Of a DNA stretch of 64,000 nucleotides, positions 1 to 12,260 are shown piece by piece (the first letter of the stretch is position 1; the number at the start of each line of letters is the position of its first letter). The notes under the pieces are model-generated. The model saw only the letters and a program-made list of their open reading frames with translations, ran no database searches and was not told where the DNA came from. This DNA is from Vitrella brassicaformis (taxonomy: Eukaryota > Sar > Vitrellaceae), in NCBI GenBank assembly GCA_001179505.1, contig CDMY01000887.1, positions 39,293 to 103,292 of the forward strand. The letters are read 5' to 3'. The position numbers and the translations under genes were made by a program.

Positions 1-719
1 CTGCGGCAGCCCAAAGCAGCGGTAAGAGCCAACATGGCATGGTTTTGATGGAGGATGAGCTGATCCACCAATTTGTTGTGTTGTGTGTGCAGCCGCTGCG
101 AGTCGGCACGATTCGTCAGGCCTTTTCTCCCCCCGGCACACTCAGCCGGCCGTTTGTGCCCAAAAGCCATGGCAGTCCCAAAATGACGAATCCAAAACCA
201 GTGGTGAGAGACGCGGGGCGGCCACAAGATGCTCATGTCAGTGACCCATTGTGTCTCTCTGTGTGCGTGCAGGTGAGGCTTGGTGCAGGTGTTCGACCCG
301 CTGTGCCACCGACAGGCGCATCCGGCCACATTAGACGGCTTCCCCCCCAACACGGGCCAGTGCCTGTGAACATGTGTGTAACGCATCAGCTGGCAATCAG
401 CACCAACAGGAGGTGTCACCTTTGTCTGTATGGGATGTCTTTGTGCGTGCAGGTACCCTGCCCCAGCTAGAGCTGGCAGCCCCGCGCTGGCTGTGACCAG
501 GACAGTGATCTGTCCCACGCCGACCCCCATGGCGGTGCCCATCTACACGCCCACCTTCATGCATCACCAGGTCAGTCAAGTCAATGACTGAACATGCCCA
601 TCGATTCGTTCATGTCTCTCATGCCGCACACACAAGTCCCTCTCTCTTTCTGTGGGTGTGGGTGTCGACAGGCCTATCCGCTGTTCGGTGCTGGTGCCCC
701 CCGACCACCCGTGCGTTGA
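1..719 (+). CDS. 3' end of an unrecognised proline-rich protein (partial)
   Basis: The gene enters from outside the window. Likely exons are up to 21 (donor at 22), 93 to about 202, a piece within 273-370, 454-571 and 672-719, separated by introns with GT starts and TG-rich ends followed by CAG. The last two exons read in one frame (YPAPARAGSPAL..., then AYPLFGAGAPRPPVR) and stop at 717-719. The visible protein is rich in Pro, Ala and Thr, with no domain I recognise. The 93-202 and 273-370 exons are less secure because more than one frame is open. Function unknown. Confidence 0.4.
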
Positions 720-1609
720 TCGAAGCTGTCTCCATGGTTGTATTGTGTGCTGGTGTTTCGTGTTTGTGTTATGTGTGGGCTGCTAGTTGGCCGTAAGTCG
801 GCTTCGGAAGAGTTATCGACGTGATCACAAGCGACGTACTGGCAGATCCATCCCAATTGACGCCATCCACCAGACGAGCCAGTCACTATTTACAGCATCC
901 ACACACACACACACACACGGGGACACACAAGGAGACGGCGGCAATACGCAACGGTTGGCTCACATCAGCGGGAGCCACGGAAGCATCAGATCCGTCATGG
1001 CCACCCTAGCACCCAAACCACACACGCGTGCACCAGCCGAGCCCATCCGCATCTGCGCACATGAGTCTAGAAGGCCATGTTGCGACCTCGTCGCGAATCG
1101 TCACACGGTGAGCCAGGACGTGCCTCATCATGTCGATCGAGCAGCGAGGAGGGCACCAGATAGCACTTCTACCACCGATATGCACGCACCGCAGAAGAAA
1201 GGCCACGTCCATGAATCAAGAGCTGGCCAACGAGTTGTGTTGGTTCGTTGAATCGTTCGTGTCGGATGTGGGATCATGCCTCATCCCACAGACGACCACG
1301 CGACATCGGTATTCTGTGGGACGAATACGGACTTGTCGTCGCCGCCGTCGGCCAGATAAGACATGCTCCCCATCGAAAATACGAAACGGCAATTCGTGGA
1401 TGAATAGGCATATGCACACTCACAGCTCGACAAACGGGCAAGGCAAGGCAAGGCAAGGCAACGTGGAAAGACCACCTCCAAAAACTACCCCATCCCACTC
1501 ATCCGGGTGTGGTGTGCAGGTCTGCATCTCTTCCACCCCTCCGCCCTTCCCTCCCTCCCTCCCTGACTAGAGGTAGCTACCACGCACTTGGCCATCTGCA
1601 GACAGACTG
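720..1609. other. Convergent intergenic region
   Basis: Lies between two converging 3' ends. It holds a short (AC)n tract at about 901-918 and a pentanucleotide repeat (aaggc-type) at about 1438-1460. Open frames here are short and repeat-derived. I see no gene. Confidence 0.6.
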
Positions 1610-4602
1610 TCACCGCCTGCCGTCCTCCATCGTGTCAGCATCTGCATCCTCGCCGTTACCGTTGCCATTGCCATTGCCACCTGCTTCTGCACCGGCTGCT
1701 GCTGGTGCTGCCGGTGCTGGTGGTGCTTGTGGGACCGCCCCCTCGCCCACCGTCTCCACCACCTCGCTGCCCGTCGCACCCTCCGGCGCCTGGTCGCTCT
1801 CGGATGTGATCTCCTTCTTCAGATCCTCATCTCCTCCGCTGCTGCTGGATGATGCCGCACTCTCTCCCGCACCCTGGCTCTCTGCTGCTGTCGCCTCACC
1901 ACCACCACCACTCACCTCCGGCTGCTGCTGCTGCTGCTGGTTTGATGCTGTGACGCTGTCGGTGACGTTTGTCGGTGTCTGCTGTGGGGCTGGAGGTGGT
2001 TGTGGCGCGTTGTTGTTGGCCTCTCCGTCTGCCGTGGTCTCTGCTGCCGCTCCTGCTGCTGCCGATGACGCCTCCTCGCCACTCGTCGCCTGTTTCTCTG
2101 CCTCTGCGTCTGTGTCTTTCGCAGTCGTCTCAGCTGCTGCTGCTGCTGCTTCTGGTTCCTTCTGCTGTTGCTGCTCCGGTTGCTGCTGCTGATCCTGCTG
2201 CTGCTGCTCCGGTTGCTGCTGCTGCTCACCGCCATCCCTTCCTGTGTCTGTGTCTGTCTGCACGGCTGCGATGCCGTCAGCGGCGGGTTGTTGTGGCTTG
2301 GTGCCCGCGATGGATGTGGGGTCGATGTTGTGGTCCGCTATGTAGGTGAGCAACGGGGGGTCGGTGCCGTCGTCGCGCTTCTTGAGCTTGCTCATGTCGC
2401 CACGGGAGGCGAACCTGACAGACAGACGAAGGGACAGCAGTGGTGGGGAGTTGGGTGTGGGTGTGCGGGGGCGTTGTTGGCTCGGCTGACCACCCACCAG
2501 TCTAGCGTTTCCTTTGTGAACTCTGCGGTGATCTCGTGGCTGGCCCACGCGATGTTGAGCTCCTCGGAGATGGCCGACTCGTCAGCCTGGACACACACAT
2601 ACGCACACACACACACACACACACACACAGACGCGATGACAACAGACAAGTCACACCAGCAGGGAGTGGGGGGTGGGGATGGCGTGTGCGTACGGTGAGT
2701 GAGATCCCCCGGTCCTTTATTTCCGTAACGGTGAGGTCGAAGAGCTCTCGCCATGGGCACCGACTGACACACACACACACACACACACATCCATTGTGAG
2801 CGACAGGGCAGGGCAGCGCAAAGAGGTCCGTGTCTGTGTGCTGTGGCTGTGTTTGCCGTCTTGATCTTACTGGCTGTCTCGCGGGTTTTCCTTCAGGAAT
2901 CCGTCCTCGTCTATCAGTTGCTTGTCCCGCAGCGCCTTGTGCAGCTTCCCTGACAGCTCCTCGTCTATCTGCGGGCGCGCACAGCACAGCACACAAGTGA
3001 ATTCACACATGGGGAGATGGTGCAGAGAGAGCAGCGCAGCCACTTCCCTCCCACCTCTGGGATGCGATCGGAGAAGAACTTGGGCGTGATGGGGTGGGGC
3101 TTGACGGAGAGCAGAAGGGCGGGCCGCTGACGCTCACGGAGACCCTCAATGTTGCCGCGAACCACACCTGACGCACACACACACACACACGCAATCCATC
3201 CATCCAGCCACCGCTGTTGGTGCCCTCATGTGTAGCGCGCGTACGTGTGGTGGCCTTGTCTTTGCTCATAGAGATGAATAGCACCGGCGGGTATTTGTCG
3301 AGCATCTCGTCGTGCAGCACGATGGCCATGATCTGCACCGCCACGGCGTCAAACTTGAGACCCCGATCCACCAGCTCCTTCGAACCGATGAGCGAACCGA
3401 TCAGACCCCCGCCCGACGACGCCCCCACTGCAAACAGGGGGAGGGACTCCCACCCTTCGCGGTGCCTGCAACACACACACTCACAGAGAGAGAGAGAGAG
3501 AGAGATGAGGTGGACGGCATAGCACAATGGCCCCAACACACACACACACTGGGAGACGCCCTGACCTGAGTATCTCCAGCGCCTTCAGGACTCTCTTGCC
3601 GTCCTGCTCGAAGTGCCAGCACATCCTCTGCCGGTTGGCGCTGCTGATGGCCACCACTCCATAGCCCTCGCTCAGCATCTCCCTCACCATCTGCCGCTCC
3701 TCCGGCAGACCCAGGCACCTCTCGCAGCCGGGCGACTTAGGCCAGAAATCAGTGGCCGAGTGGTGGCATCCGTGGGCGAGGAAGACGACGCCGCGAGAGG
3801 GGCCGCCTGGTGGCGCCTCCCACACGACCTCGATGCTGCCGTCGAGCACCTCTAGATGGGGGGACGACTTGGGGGGCTCCTCCTTGACGGCTGGGGCTGG
3901 GGCTGCTGCTGCTGATGATGATGCCTGGGCAACGGTGTCCTTGGCGGCGTCATCTCGCTCCACCACAGCCGCCCCCTCCTGCACCACAGCCACTTCCCCG
4001 CTGCTGCTCGCCGTTTCCTCAGTCTTGGAGGCGGCACTCTGGTCAGATTTTGTCGCGTCATCAGGGGCTGATCCAGCGGGTGGTTGATCAGCTGACGTGT
4101 CGGCGTCTGCGTCTGTGTCTGCATCGTCCTCTTGCTCGTCAGTTATTGCCTCGTCCTTGGGCTGCTCGACTGCCGACGACTGCGGCGGAAGGAACGAGTC
4201 GCCCGAGTCGGCCGTCAGCCGGTGCTGCCCTTGAGCCACTCGCCTGGACGAGGCAATGCTGATGACCTGCTGCCCGTCCTGGCGCATATTGGCCGGCTGG
4301 AAGCTGCTGCCCCTGGATGCCAGGAAGGCGCCCACACACAGGAGGACGCCGATGCAGCTCACGCCGACGATGCTGCGCGTCCTGCCGGACTTGGCTGCGC
4401 AGATGCCGGCCATGCAGTTGCGGCGGTGGAGCTTGCTGCTGCTGTCGTCTATGCCTAGGGACAAAGATGTATGGTCAGTGCTGCTGCTGGTGTCGGCGGT
4501 GAGTGGACGGCCCTCCTCTAGACTGGAGCCGCGGGAGATGTGACGGGCGCTCGTCATCCGTGGCAGCAAACGCACATATCGCCGATACTTCTGCTGCAGC
4601 AA
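1610..4602 (-). CDS. Membrane-anchored alpha/beta-hydrolase fold protein
   Basis: Seven exons on the minus strand: 4602-3566, 3465-3245, 3167-3055, 2968-2871, 2763-2694, 2586-2498 and 2414-1610. All junctions keep frame. Residues about 75-98 form one hydrophobic segment (VGVSCIGVLLCVGAFLASRG) after a basic stretch, so a type II signal anchor is likely. An acidic, Ala/Ser-rich linker follows. The hydrolase core then starts with a VVFLAHGCHHSATDFWP strand and oxyanion region and a nucleophile elbow GASSGGG encoded in exon 2. The C-terminal exon encodes a long Gln/Ala/Pro-rich tail with polyglutamine runs. The substrate cannot be told. The catalytic Asp and His are not certain from sequence alone. 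An alternative start is ATG 4558. Confidence 0.7.
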
Positions 4603-4854
4603 AGCAGTGTGTCCAGTCTACCACTCCCCAGGCCCCTTCTCGCCGCAAAAAGACGTTTTCCCTCTCCCCATTAGCTCGCCTTCGCCTCCTCAAAGTCCGA
4701 GAGCATTTCTATCTCTTTTTCGCTGCTTTGGTGTGTCGGGAGAGCCACCACTATCCTCATTTCTCGCTGTCCCACCGCTTCCCATCCCTTCCCACACGCA
4801 TGAAGGTTGCGACCCTTGCCGGCATGGGCTGATAGATTCGACTCATCCCCAGCC
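4603..4854. promoter_or_regulatory. Divergent promoter region, hydrolase / cytidylyltransferase-like genes
   Basis: 252 bp between two divergent start codons. It is pyrimidine-rich on the plus strand and has no clear TATA box. It must hold both 5' leaders. Confidence 0.4.
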
Positions 4855-5732
4855 ATGAGGAGGCTCTCCTTCGGTGGCCTTTTCGGCAGAAAGGCAGCAG
4901 ACGCAGGCCGGGGAGGCGCGACTGATCTGATTCAGCCCGGTAGCACTGGCTCTGGCGGCGGCGATGCCATTGGCGGCGGGGCGGCGGGCACACACACACC
5001 GGCCGCCAACGAACCTCTCACCGTCTATGTCGACGGTAAGACCACTGCACGGCCGTCATGTCGCCCGTGTGGGCGTGGATCTGTGGAAATGAGAAGGGCA
5101 GACCTGTCAGAAGGGGCGTGATGTGATGGGGTGGTGGGACACATGTCTTTCTTTGGTCTCTTGTGTGGTGTGTTGTGGTGTGGTCAGGGAGCTGGCCGTT
5201 CCTGCACGCGGGGCACTTCCACGAGTTTCAGCACATCAAGGAGGTGCTACCCAATGCCTCCCTGGTGGTGGGCGTGTGTGGCGACGATGAAACGGGGGCC
5301 TTCTACGTGAGACGAGATGAGATAGATGCACACACTAACGCACACGCGCAGGGGGGCACTGGAAGGAAGGCATCACAGGGTCACATCGTTGTGCAATTGA
5401 CGTGTTGGCTGTGGTGTGTGGTTGTGTGTTGTGTGTTGTGTGTTGTGTGTGCGATCAGATGACGCCGATTCAGCCGCATGAGCAGAAGGTGGCGACTCTC
5501 CAGTACCTCAAAAATGTTGACCGGATCATAGACGCACCCTGGGTCGTCACACCGGTCGGTGCACACCGCACGTGTCACACCTGACACGCGACGCGCACAT
5601 CGCATGTGCGTGTGGCGTTCGTTGTGTTGGTTGTCGCTGGCTGTGCGTGTTGGGTGGGTGCAGGAGTGGCTGGACCGACATAACATCCACACCGTTGGTA
5701 CGTCCAGCCAGCCAATATTGCGTGTCCATCTG

Positions 5733-5763
<31 letters not shown>

Positions 5764-5863
5764 CAGTGCTGACGCCCCAGTCCAACACGTTGCGCCGATT
5801 CAGCCCCGAGTTCAATGAAGCGACGGTCAAAGCCATCCGACAGAAACTACAGGTACGTCAGCA

Positions 5864-5894
<31 letters not shown>

Positions 5895-8484
5895 CAAGAG
5901 AACCGACACAAGCCCGTTTGTCTGTGTGTGGTATGGTGTGTAATATGTCCATTTCCAGGCCGACAGCCGTGTGATAGATCTGACGAGGACCGGCGCGTTG
6001 GTCCCGTCCCGGAGCAACAGCAACTCGGCGTTTGGGCAGGAGGGCGATCCCGTGACCAACGAGACAATACTCCGCAGCATCAACCAAAGCATCTGCTCAC
6101 ACATAGACAAGTACACACACACACAGAGGGAGGGAGGGAGGGAGGGAGGGGCCAGGACCATCCATCCATCTGTGCGTGTGTGTGTGTCTGTGTGTGTGTG
6201 TGTGAAGGTTGATGAAGGAGGGCCACAGTTCGGCTGAGCTGGGCATCAGCGGGTTGACGGCGTGGCAGATTCAGACCATCATGGACCTCACGCATCCGAG
6301 CCCAGAGGTAAGCAACACCAACGACCACACAAGCACACACACCACACGAACACGCGTGTGGATGCGTGTAATGCGGTCTGGTCTGGTGTGTGGTGGCTGG
6401 TTGGTCTGATCAGATGACAGCGTTGATCGACTGGGCGTTCCCCAAGATCCCCAACAACATCACACCCTCACTCAGCAACGCACCCGTGGTAACCCACCCC
6501 AACCAACACACGTGCAACAACACGCATACCCTCCCTCCCCCCTCTCACACACACACAGAGAATCTTATCTTTCCTTGTGTGTCTGCAGGGCATTGGCATC
6601 TTCCCGCCCGACGCACCCGAGATCCCCACCTCAACTTCGACCTCGGCCGCAGCTGCAGCGGCCACATCTGCCAGTGCCCAGCAGACAGACCACCCCGCCC
6701 CCCCTCCCGCTCCCGCCCCCACTCACACGGAGACACCGGCAGCCGCCGCATCTACGTCACCGTTCGGGATCCTGACCTCCATGCTCGGCTGCGCCAGGCG
6801 GGGCTCTCGACAGCATGCCAAACGAATCGCAGCAAACACAAATATGATCCCACTGGTGCGCAGAGAGATACCCACACAAAGAAGACGCATGTGCACATAA
6901 GACCATCCATCCAGCCATCCATGTGTTCCTTCTCAGAAGCCCGGCAACGTAGTAGACGAGGAAGAGGCAGTGGCTGAGCGTGAGAACGAGCTCGAGTTGG
7001 TTGAGGAGTCGGCCGAGGCCGGCCAGGCGGGCAAGCGCAAGCGCGAGCCGAGCCGCCGCTACGGCACGGCTTCGACCTTCCACACAGACGTGGGTGCGTC
7101 GGTGGGGGCGCTGGCGTCGCTGCCGGCCAATCACGTGGATGTAGTCATGGAGGATGCTGCAGTGGGGGCGGCCATAGGTGTGGGTGTGGGTATCGCGGTG
7201 GGAGGTAGCCCTGCTGACGGTGCTGGCGGTCCTGACAAGAGCCCCATCGTCGCGCCGGCTGCGGGCGGCGAGCGCATGGCGCGCCTCTCCAACGAGCAGC
7301 GGAGCCAGAAAAAGGCCAGAAGTGAGAAAACCGCAAGATGGGGCTTCGTCTCTTTCTCGTTATCATTCCAATTTCCGTTGTGTGCCTGTGGCAATCCCTT
7401 TGGTCCTTCAGCGCGTGACGTTGGTGCTGGTGCTGCGGATCTGCCCCAGCCTGGTGAGCCGTCGGCCCCGGCTGACGACCCCAGTGTGATCAACCTCACG
7501 GCCGAGATCCCATCGTCATATGACCGCGCCCACCATACGACGACGGCCGAGCAGGCCCGCCTCCGCCTGGACTACGACGACGAGGCGGCGCCCGACGTGT
7601 GGGGCGACCTGGAGCAGACGGGCGCTGCCGGCATCGGATTCCCCGAGGGCGAGGGTGAGGACCAGCAGCAGCACCAGTGGGGACAGCCATACCAGCAGAC
7701 TAGCAATGCAGCAGCAGCGGCAGCAGTCGCCTACCAGGTGAAGGTGACGGCCACCCTCGCCGGCACCGCCAAGGAGGGCGGCGCGCCCCGACCCCCGACA
7801 GACGTGGAGGGCGAGGAGAGCTACCCAATCTCCCCCCCAGACGCCATGCAGACGGCTCGGGGTGGGGGCGACCAGGGTGCTGGTGGAGGCGGCGAGAGCG
7901 GAGGGGGCAGTGTCAACGGCCATGGGGATGAGGGCGCGAGTAGCGGCGAGATGGACCATAGTGGTGGAGATTCGGTTGAGGAGGGCACACAGCAGCAGGA
8001 CCAGCAGTATGGAGGCGAGCAGGAGGGCTACGACGACTCCCCGCCCCCGCCCTCGGGCAGCGAGGCCGTGCGTCAGGCCTTTGGTGGCTTTGCCATCGAC
8101 CCTTCTGCGGCAGACCACCCGGCCCAGCTGCACCCGGACCCCATGCCGGCGGCACACGCCCACGCCACGCAGCAGTACCCCTACCAGCAGCACCCATACC
8201 AGCAGCAAGACCCTTACCAATACCAGCAATACCAGCAGCAGCAGCAGCAGTACGAGGAAGAAGGAGAACAGGGGGACGGAGAGGGCGAGGGCGGCGAGTC
8301 GATGGAGGAGGGGTCCGGTGAGTATAGCGGCAACAGTGGTGGCGAGGGCGAGCAGAGCGGAGAGCAGAGCGGCGAGCCGAGTGGGCAGCCGAGCCCGCCA
8401 GACGGAGAGGGGGAGGGGGAGCTGCAGGAGAGCGTAGGGGAGGAGGAGGAGGAGGAATCTGGCGAGCCCACGCCCGAGGAATGA
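4855..8484 (+). CDS. Cytidylyltransferase-fold protein (phosphocholine cytidylyltransferase-like) with long disordered tail
   Basis: Exons 4855-5035, 5188-5306, 5459-5554, 5664-5697, 5767-5852, 5959-6110, 6208-6307, 6414-6488, 6589-6855 and 6937-8484, with an optional 90-nt intron at 7322-7411. Every junction keeps frame. The N-terminal 150 residues align with CTP:phosphocholine/phosphoethanolamine cytidylyltransferases: VYVDGSWPFLHAGH carries the HxGH nucleotide-binding motif, then NASLVVGVCGDDE, a segment ending VDRIIDAPWVV, and TPEWLDRHNI. The family signature RTxGISTT expected after that is not visible (NTLRRFSPEF stands near its place). The C-terminal half is low complexity: Gln, Gly-Glu and Pro runs with an acidic end. 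In this family the enzyme makes CDP-choline or CDP-ethanolamine for phospholipid synthesis. Whether this copy is catalytic is open. Confidence 0.72.
5853..6413 (+). repeat. Cluster of introns with AC-rich 5' and TG-rich 3' halves
   Basis: Introns 5853-5958, 6111-6207 and 6308-6413 of the cytidylyltransferase-like gene each open with a GT followed by (AC)n-type sequence and close with (TG)n-type sequence before the AG. The two halves are complementary. Confidence 0.85.
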
Positions 8485-9742
8485 ACACACTCACTCACTC
8501 ACTCACCCATACACACATTGGTGGGCAGGCTAGGCTCTGAGAGGGAGGGAGGATAAGGAGGATGGATCCATGGCATTTTTTACGCCTCCTGACGTAGCTT
8601 AGCTTGCTCGCACTGACTTGCCCTTTGCTGAAGCCACACATACACACACGTGCCTCCACACACACATGGTTGCATTGATGTGATTGAATTAAGGGTGGGG
8701 ACATCCTTAGCTGACTGACGGACTGACTGACTGACGGATTGGACTGGTGTACATTTCTCTCCTCTCCTCTCCTCTCCTCGTCTGTCTTTCGGGCTGCGTG
8801 CTGCCTTAGGTAGCCTTTTTCTGCTGCATCATGCAAGCAAACTACTGATGGCGGCGGCCATATGGATGGATGGATGGATGGCAGTTGCGAGAGGGATGTC
8901 GCCTTTCTCTGCCTATCCCATTCTGGCCCCTTCGCCACTCCTGCGTCGATGAGAGGAGGCCTGCAGCCAACGCGCTGACTCTCATTGGTGTCGGTGAGAC
9001 GAACGCCCGAGGATGGAGAGGCGAGAAGGGTTGCGTTGCCATGTGGTGGTATGTCATCACAGAGCAAAGCCAACCGTCCACCTGGAGATGGTCTCTTCTT
9101 CTGCTTCTGTTGCGTGAGGACAGACGCATGACACGCGTCGTCCACACGATGCCCCGCTGCTGTTTTGTGAGCGGTAGAGTGGCCGGCCCTCTGCGGACAT
9201 TCATGCTTGTCGACGTCCGTGTTTTGCGTGTGCGAATGTGGGATGGATGCTATGCAATGGATCACAATCGCAGTGGGTGGAGTGGCTGCACGCCTGGGTG
9301 GATGTGTGTGGATGGACGGCTGGCATGGTGGCTGTGGTAGAGGCGGCTGACGGACTTTGAATGAAGCGATTACGGTAGCATGAAGCACTCAATGATGAGT
9401 ATGAGTTCGATCCAACAAAATAAAGGTCGCACCCAGGCACGCACAACGCACCGACGGAGTCTCCGCCTGCCCGTAGGCTCTATGCTTCATTCCCCCCCAC
9501 ACACAGGCAAGACACAGGGCAAAGCACCACCAACTGACATGGGGGCACAGGTAGCCAAGAGGTCGTGCAGCAGCAGCAGGGACAAACTCTGAGTGGGCCG
9601 CAGAAACGAATGTCTGGCCTGGCCTGTGTGGCTCATGTGACACACAGACAGCCTGACCACACAACACACACACCCACACCCACACGCACACATGAAGGCC
9701 AGACATCGATCGCTCCGCCTGACCTGCTGACCCTCAGATTAT
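8485..9742. other. Convergent intergenic region with simple repeats
   Basis: Between the 3' ends of the cytidylyltransferase-like and F-box genes. It contains (CTGA)n-like, (CTCTC)n at about 8757-8780 and (GGAT)n at about 8866-8882. The minus-strand open frame at 8495-9388 is repeat-rich, has no intron signals matching its neighbours and no recognisable domain, so I do not call it a gene. Confidence 0.55.
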
Positions 9743-12260
9743 CTAATAGCGGCGAGTCGCCCTTATCCCGATGCGCCAGGCCGACCATCCATTCACTGTG
9801 ATGATGTCGAAGTCGCCGACCGCCACACCGTTGGGGAGGAGCTCACGAATGGCATCGACACGGTCGCCAGGCCCTGCCAGCCACACCACAGCACGCCTCA
9901 GGCCGCGCACGCCAGCCGTTAACAGAGACGTCAGGCCGCTGCTAATGACAGCGACAGCATCCTCCAAGTCATCGGGAACTGAGTGAAAGACAGACAAGGC
10001 GGATGGACACAGACAAGGTGAACCTACGAGCACCTTCCTGCACTCACTGCCCTCCCGGCATACCTTCAAACTCCATCAGTATGACATCAATCGCTGGGAA
10101 GCCCTCAGACCCCCACCCGTCAAAGGCGCCGCCCTGCGTAAGACTGACCGCACCCTCACCGCATCGACCCACATCGACAGTGCCCACCTCCCTCTCCGCC
10201 CCCAGCGCCTCCAGCGCATCGCTCCTGTCCTCCACGCTCACGTTTCTGCCAAACTCCACGCTCTCCACCTCCCTGGGCATCTTCTCTGCCAGCAACCGAC
10301 CCGTAGCGCCGCCGACAGCGCTCCAGATATACAGAGCTCTCGCCCTAGGGAGCTGCTGCAGGTGGTTGATGATGGCGGGGGCGGGTGAGGGGCTGCCGGG
10401 AGGGGGGACGAAGCCAGGGGCATTGTGAACCGCCACACCTTCCACCTTGTCGAATGAGAGGGTCTTTGCTATCTCGACGGCCGCCTGGCTGGGGTCGTTG
10501 AGGGGGTGGGTGAGGTCATGCTGGCTGATGGTGTAGGTCAACTTGTCCGTCTGCCGTGCCGCCTCCTGGATGGCCGTCTTGATGAAGAGGGAGGGGCGAC
10601 GGGGGAATGCGTCGGCGTAGAAAAGGGACAGGTCGAAGTGGCCCCGAAACCCATTGCCCTCCACGTTAAGCGGAACGTCCGGCGAGGTGCAGCAGGTGTT
10701 GATGAAGTCATCGACAGCCAGCAGGGCAGAGAGGCTGTGGTGGTTTGCGAATGATGGACTCTCCACGTCGAGCCTCGTCAGCGACTTGCGGCAGCCACGC
10801 GATGACAGCACATCCTACAGACAGAGAGAAGGACGTTGCTCGTGTGTGTGGGCACGTGCGGATAAGGCCTCCCCTGTGGGATAAATTGCCTACCTGGAGC
10901 CGCGTGACTCCTGTCAGGTACTGCTCTAAAGGGTCCCGATAACGCTCACGCTCAATCACTCCGATGCGCTTTAGCTGCCTGAGCGCCCCTGGCCGGCCAG
11001 GAGGTGCCATGGGTATCCGCTCAAACACAGCCGCCCACTGCCCTGGCAAGAGACGCCCCCCAACCTCTCTCAGCGATAAGGACGAGCTGATGAACTGGCC
11101 CAGCGTGATGGCATCCCACCCACACAGATCCACATACTCGAGTGCGGGCATCTTCCAGCGGGTGTTGGCCAGCACACTGTGCTGCTGGACGGCTCCTGTG
11201 ACGGCCTTGAGGGCATGGAGGGTCGGGGGTGGGGCGAATGAAGGGGGGATCGGGGGACGGTGCTGGTTCACATTGCCGGTGCTGCTGGGGCTGGTGCTGG
11301 TGGTGGTGGTGAAGTGGATGGTCTCCAGACTGCCCTCCGCCATGTGCTGCTGCCCCTCCTTCTCGCGTGCCTCCCGCCGCCCGGCCGCATGGCCCTCCAC
11401 GACGCTTATCATACTGTCCAGACACCACCACCGGCCGCTGTGTGGCTGCACGAGGGTGAGGGCCGTCAGATTGACGAGCCGCTTGCCGAGGTCGAAGGCC
11501 TCCTCAGGCGTCGTGTTGTCCCAGAAATGGCGGTCGTCCTCGGTAGAAGAGTCGATGGCGATGTGTGTCTGCTGGTGAAGGGCTGCCTTGCGGACTTGCG
11601 GCCACTGCTTGCAGAGGGTTGGCACAGCCGACAGCTCGCGAGGGGTCATGAAGCTGAAGAGCGACGCCACAAGGTCGTCGCCAAAACCAGCAGGAGTCTA
11701 GAGAGAAGCGACAAAGGGACACAGAGAGGCGGCATGAGAGTGGCTGACATCGTTCGTGTGTCGTGTGTGGCTGTGTGTACCTTCTTGGTAACATCCCACA
11801 CCTGCACACATACCACACACCAAAGCACCAAGCGTCAAACAGTGGTCCACGGCGCTTTTGGTTGAGGTGTGTTTGCCTACCACTTGTGCCATTTGGTGCG
11901 TGTCTGTCAGCGGCGTGGTCTCGTTGTGCGGCACCAGCACTTTGAACTCCTCCGAGCCGCCCACCTCCCTCAAGTGAAGCGCCGTCCCTCCTCTGCCCTC
12001 CTCGATGCGATACACGTCGGCCTTGACCCACCTCTGCTTGCCCTTCTGCCGCCCGTTGGTCACCATTAGCACACGACTGCCCTCTTTGTAACGGCACGGC
12101 GCAGGGGATGCCATTGCCTGACGAACCGAACAATCAAACGAAGGAACGAATGAGTCAGTGATGTTCTGACACATTGATGAGTGTGTGTGTGTGTGTGTGT
12201 GTGTGATTTGCCTTGACTGACCTCGCCGTGAGGCAAAGCAGACGATGCTGAAGCTGCCAT
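9743..12260 (-). CDS. F-box protein with leucine-rich-repeat-like C-terminus
   Basis: Six exons on the minus strand: 12260-12222, 12117-11881, 11801-11781 (a 21-nt microexon, VWDVTKK), 11697-10894, 10814-10064 and 9978-9743. All phases match. After a 90-residue basic N-terminal module (VLMVTNGRQKGKQRWVKADV...), exon 4 begins with an F-box-like helix set, DDLVASLFSFMTPRELSAV then LCKQWPQVRKAALH. The rest has repeated Leu-rich segments such as MPALEYVDLCGWDAITL and CRKSLTRLDVESPSF, typical of irregular LRRs that bind substrates of SCF ubiquitin ligases. The partner and substrate are unknown. The start at 12260 is the first ATG (MAASASSALPHGE) and is joined in frame. Confidence 0.62.

Noticed and set aside
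1509-2192. Plus-strand Ser/Ala/Cys-rich frame
   Set aside because: Antisense of the polyglutamine/alanine tail of the alpha/beta hydrolase.
7516-8490. Long minus-strand open frame opposite the tail of the cytidylyltransferase-like gene
   Set aside because: It is the mirror of a Gln/Gly/Glu-rich coding repeat. Its Leu/Val runs come from the antisense of GAG/CAG-type codons.
8495-9388. 297-codon minus-strand frame in a convergent spacer
   Set aside because: Composition follows simple repeats (SVSQSVSQ, THPP), with no domain or flanking splice pattern.
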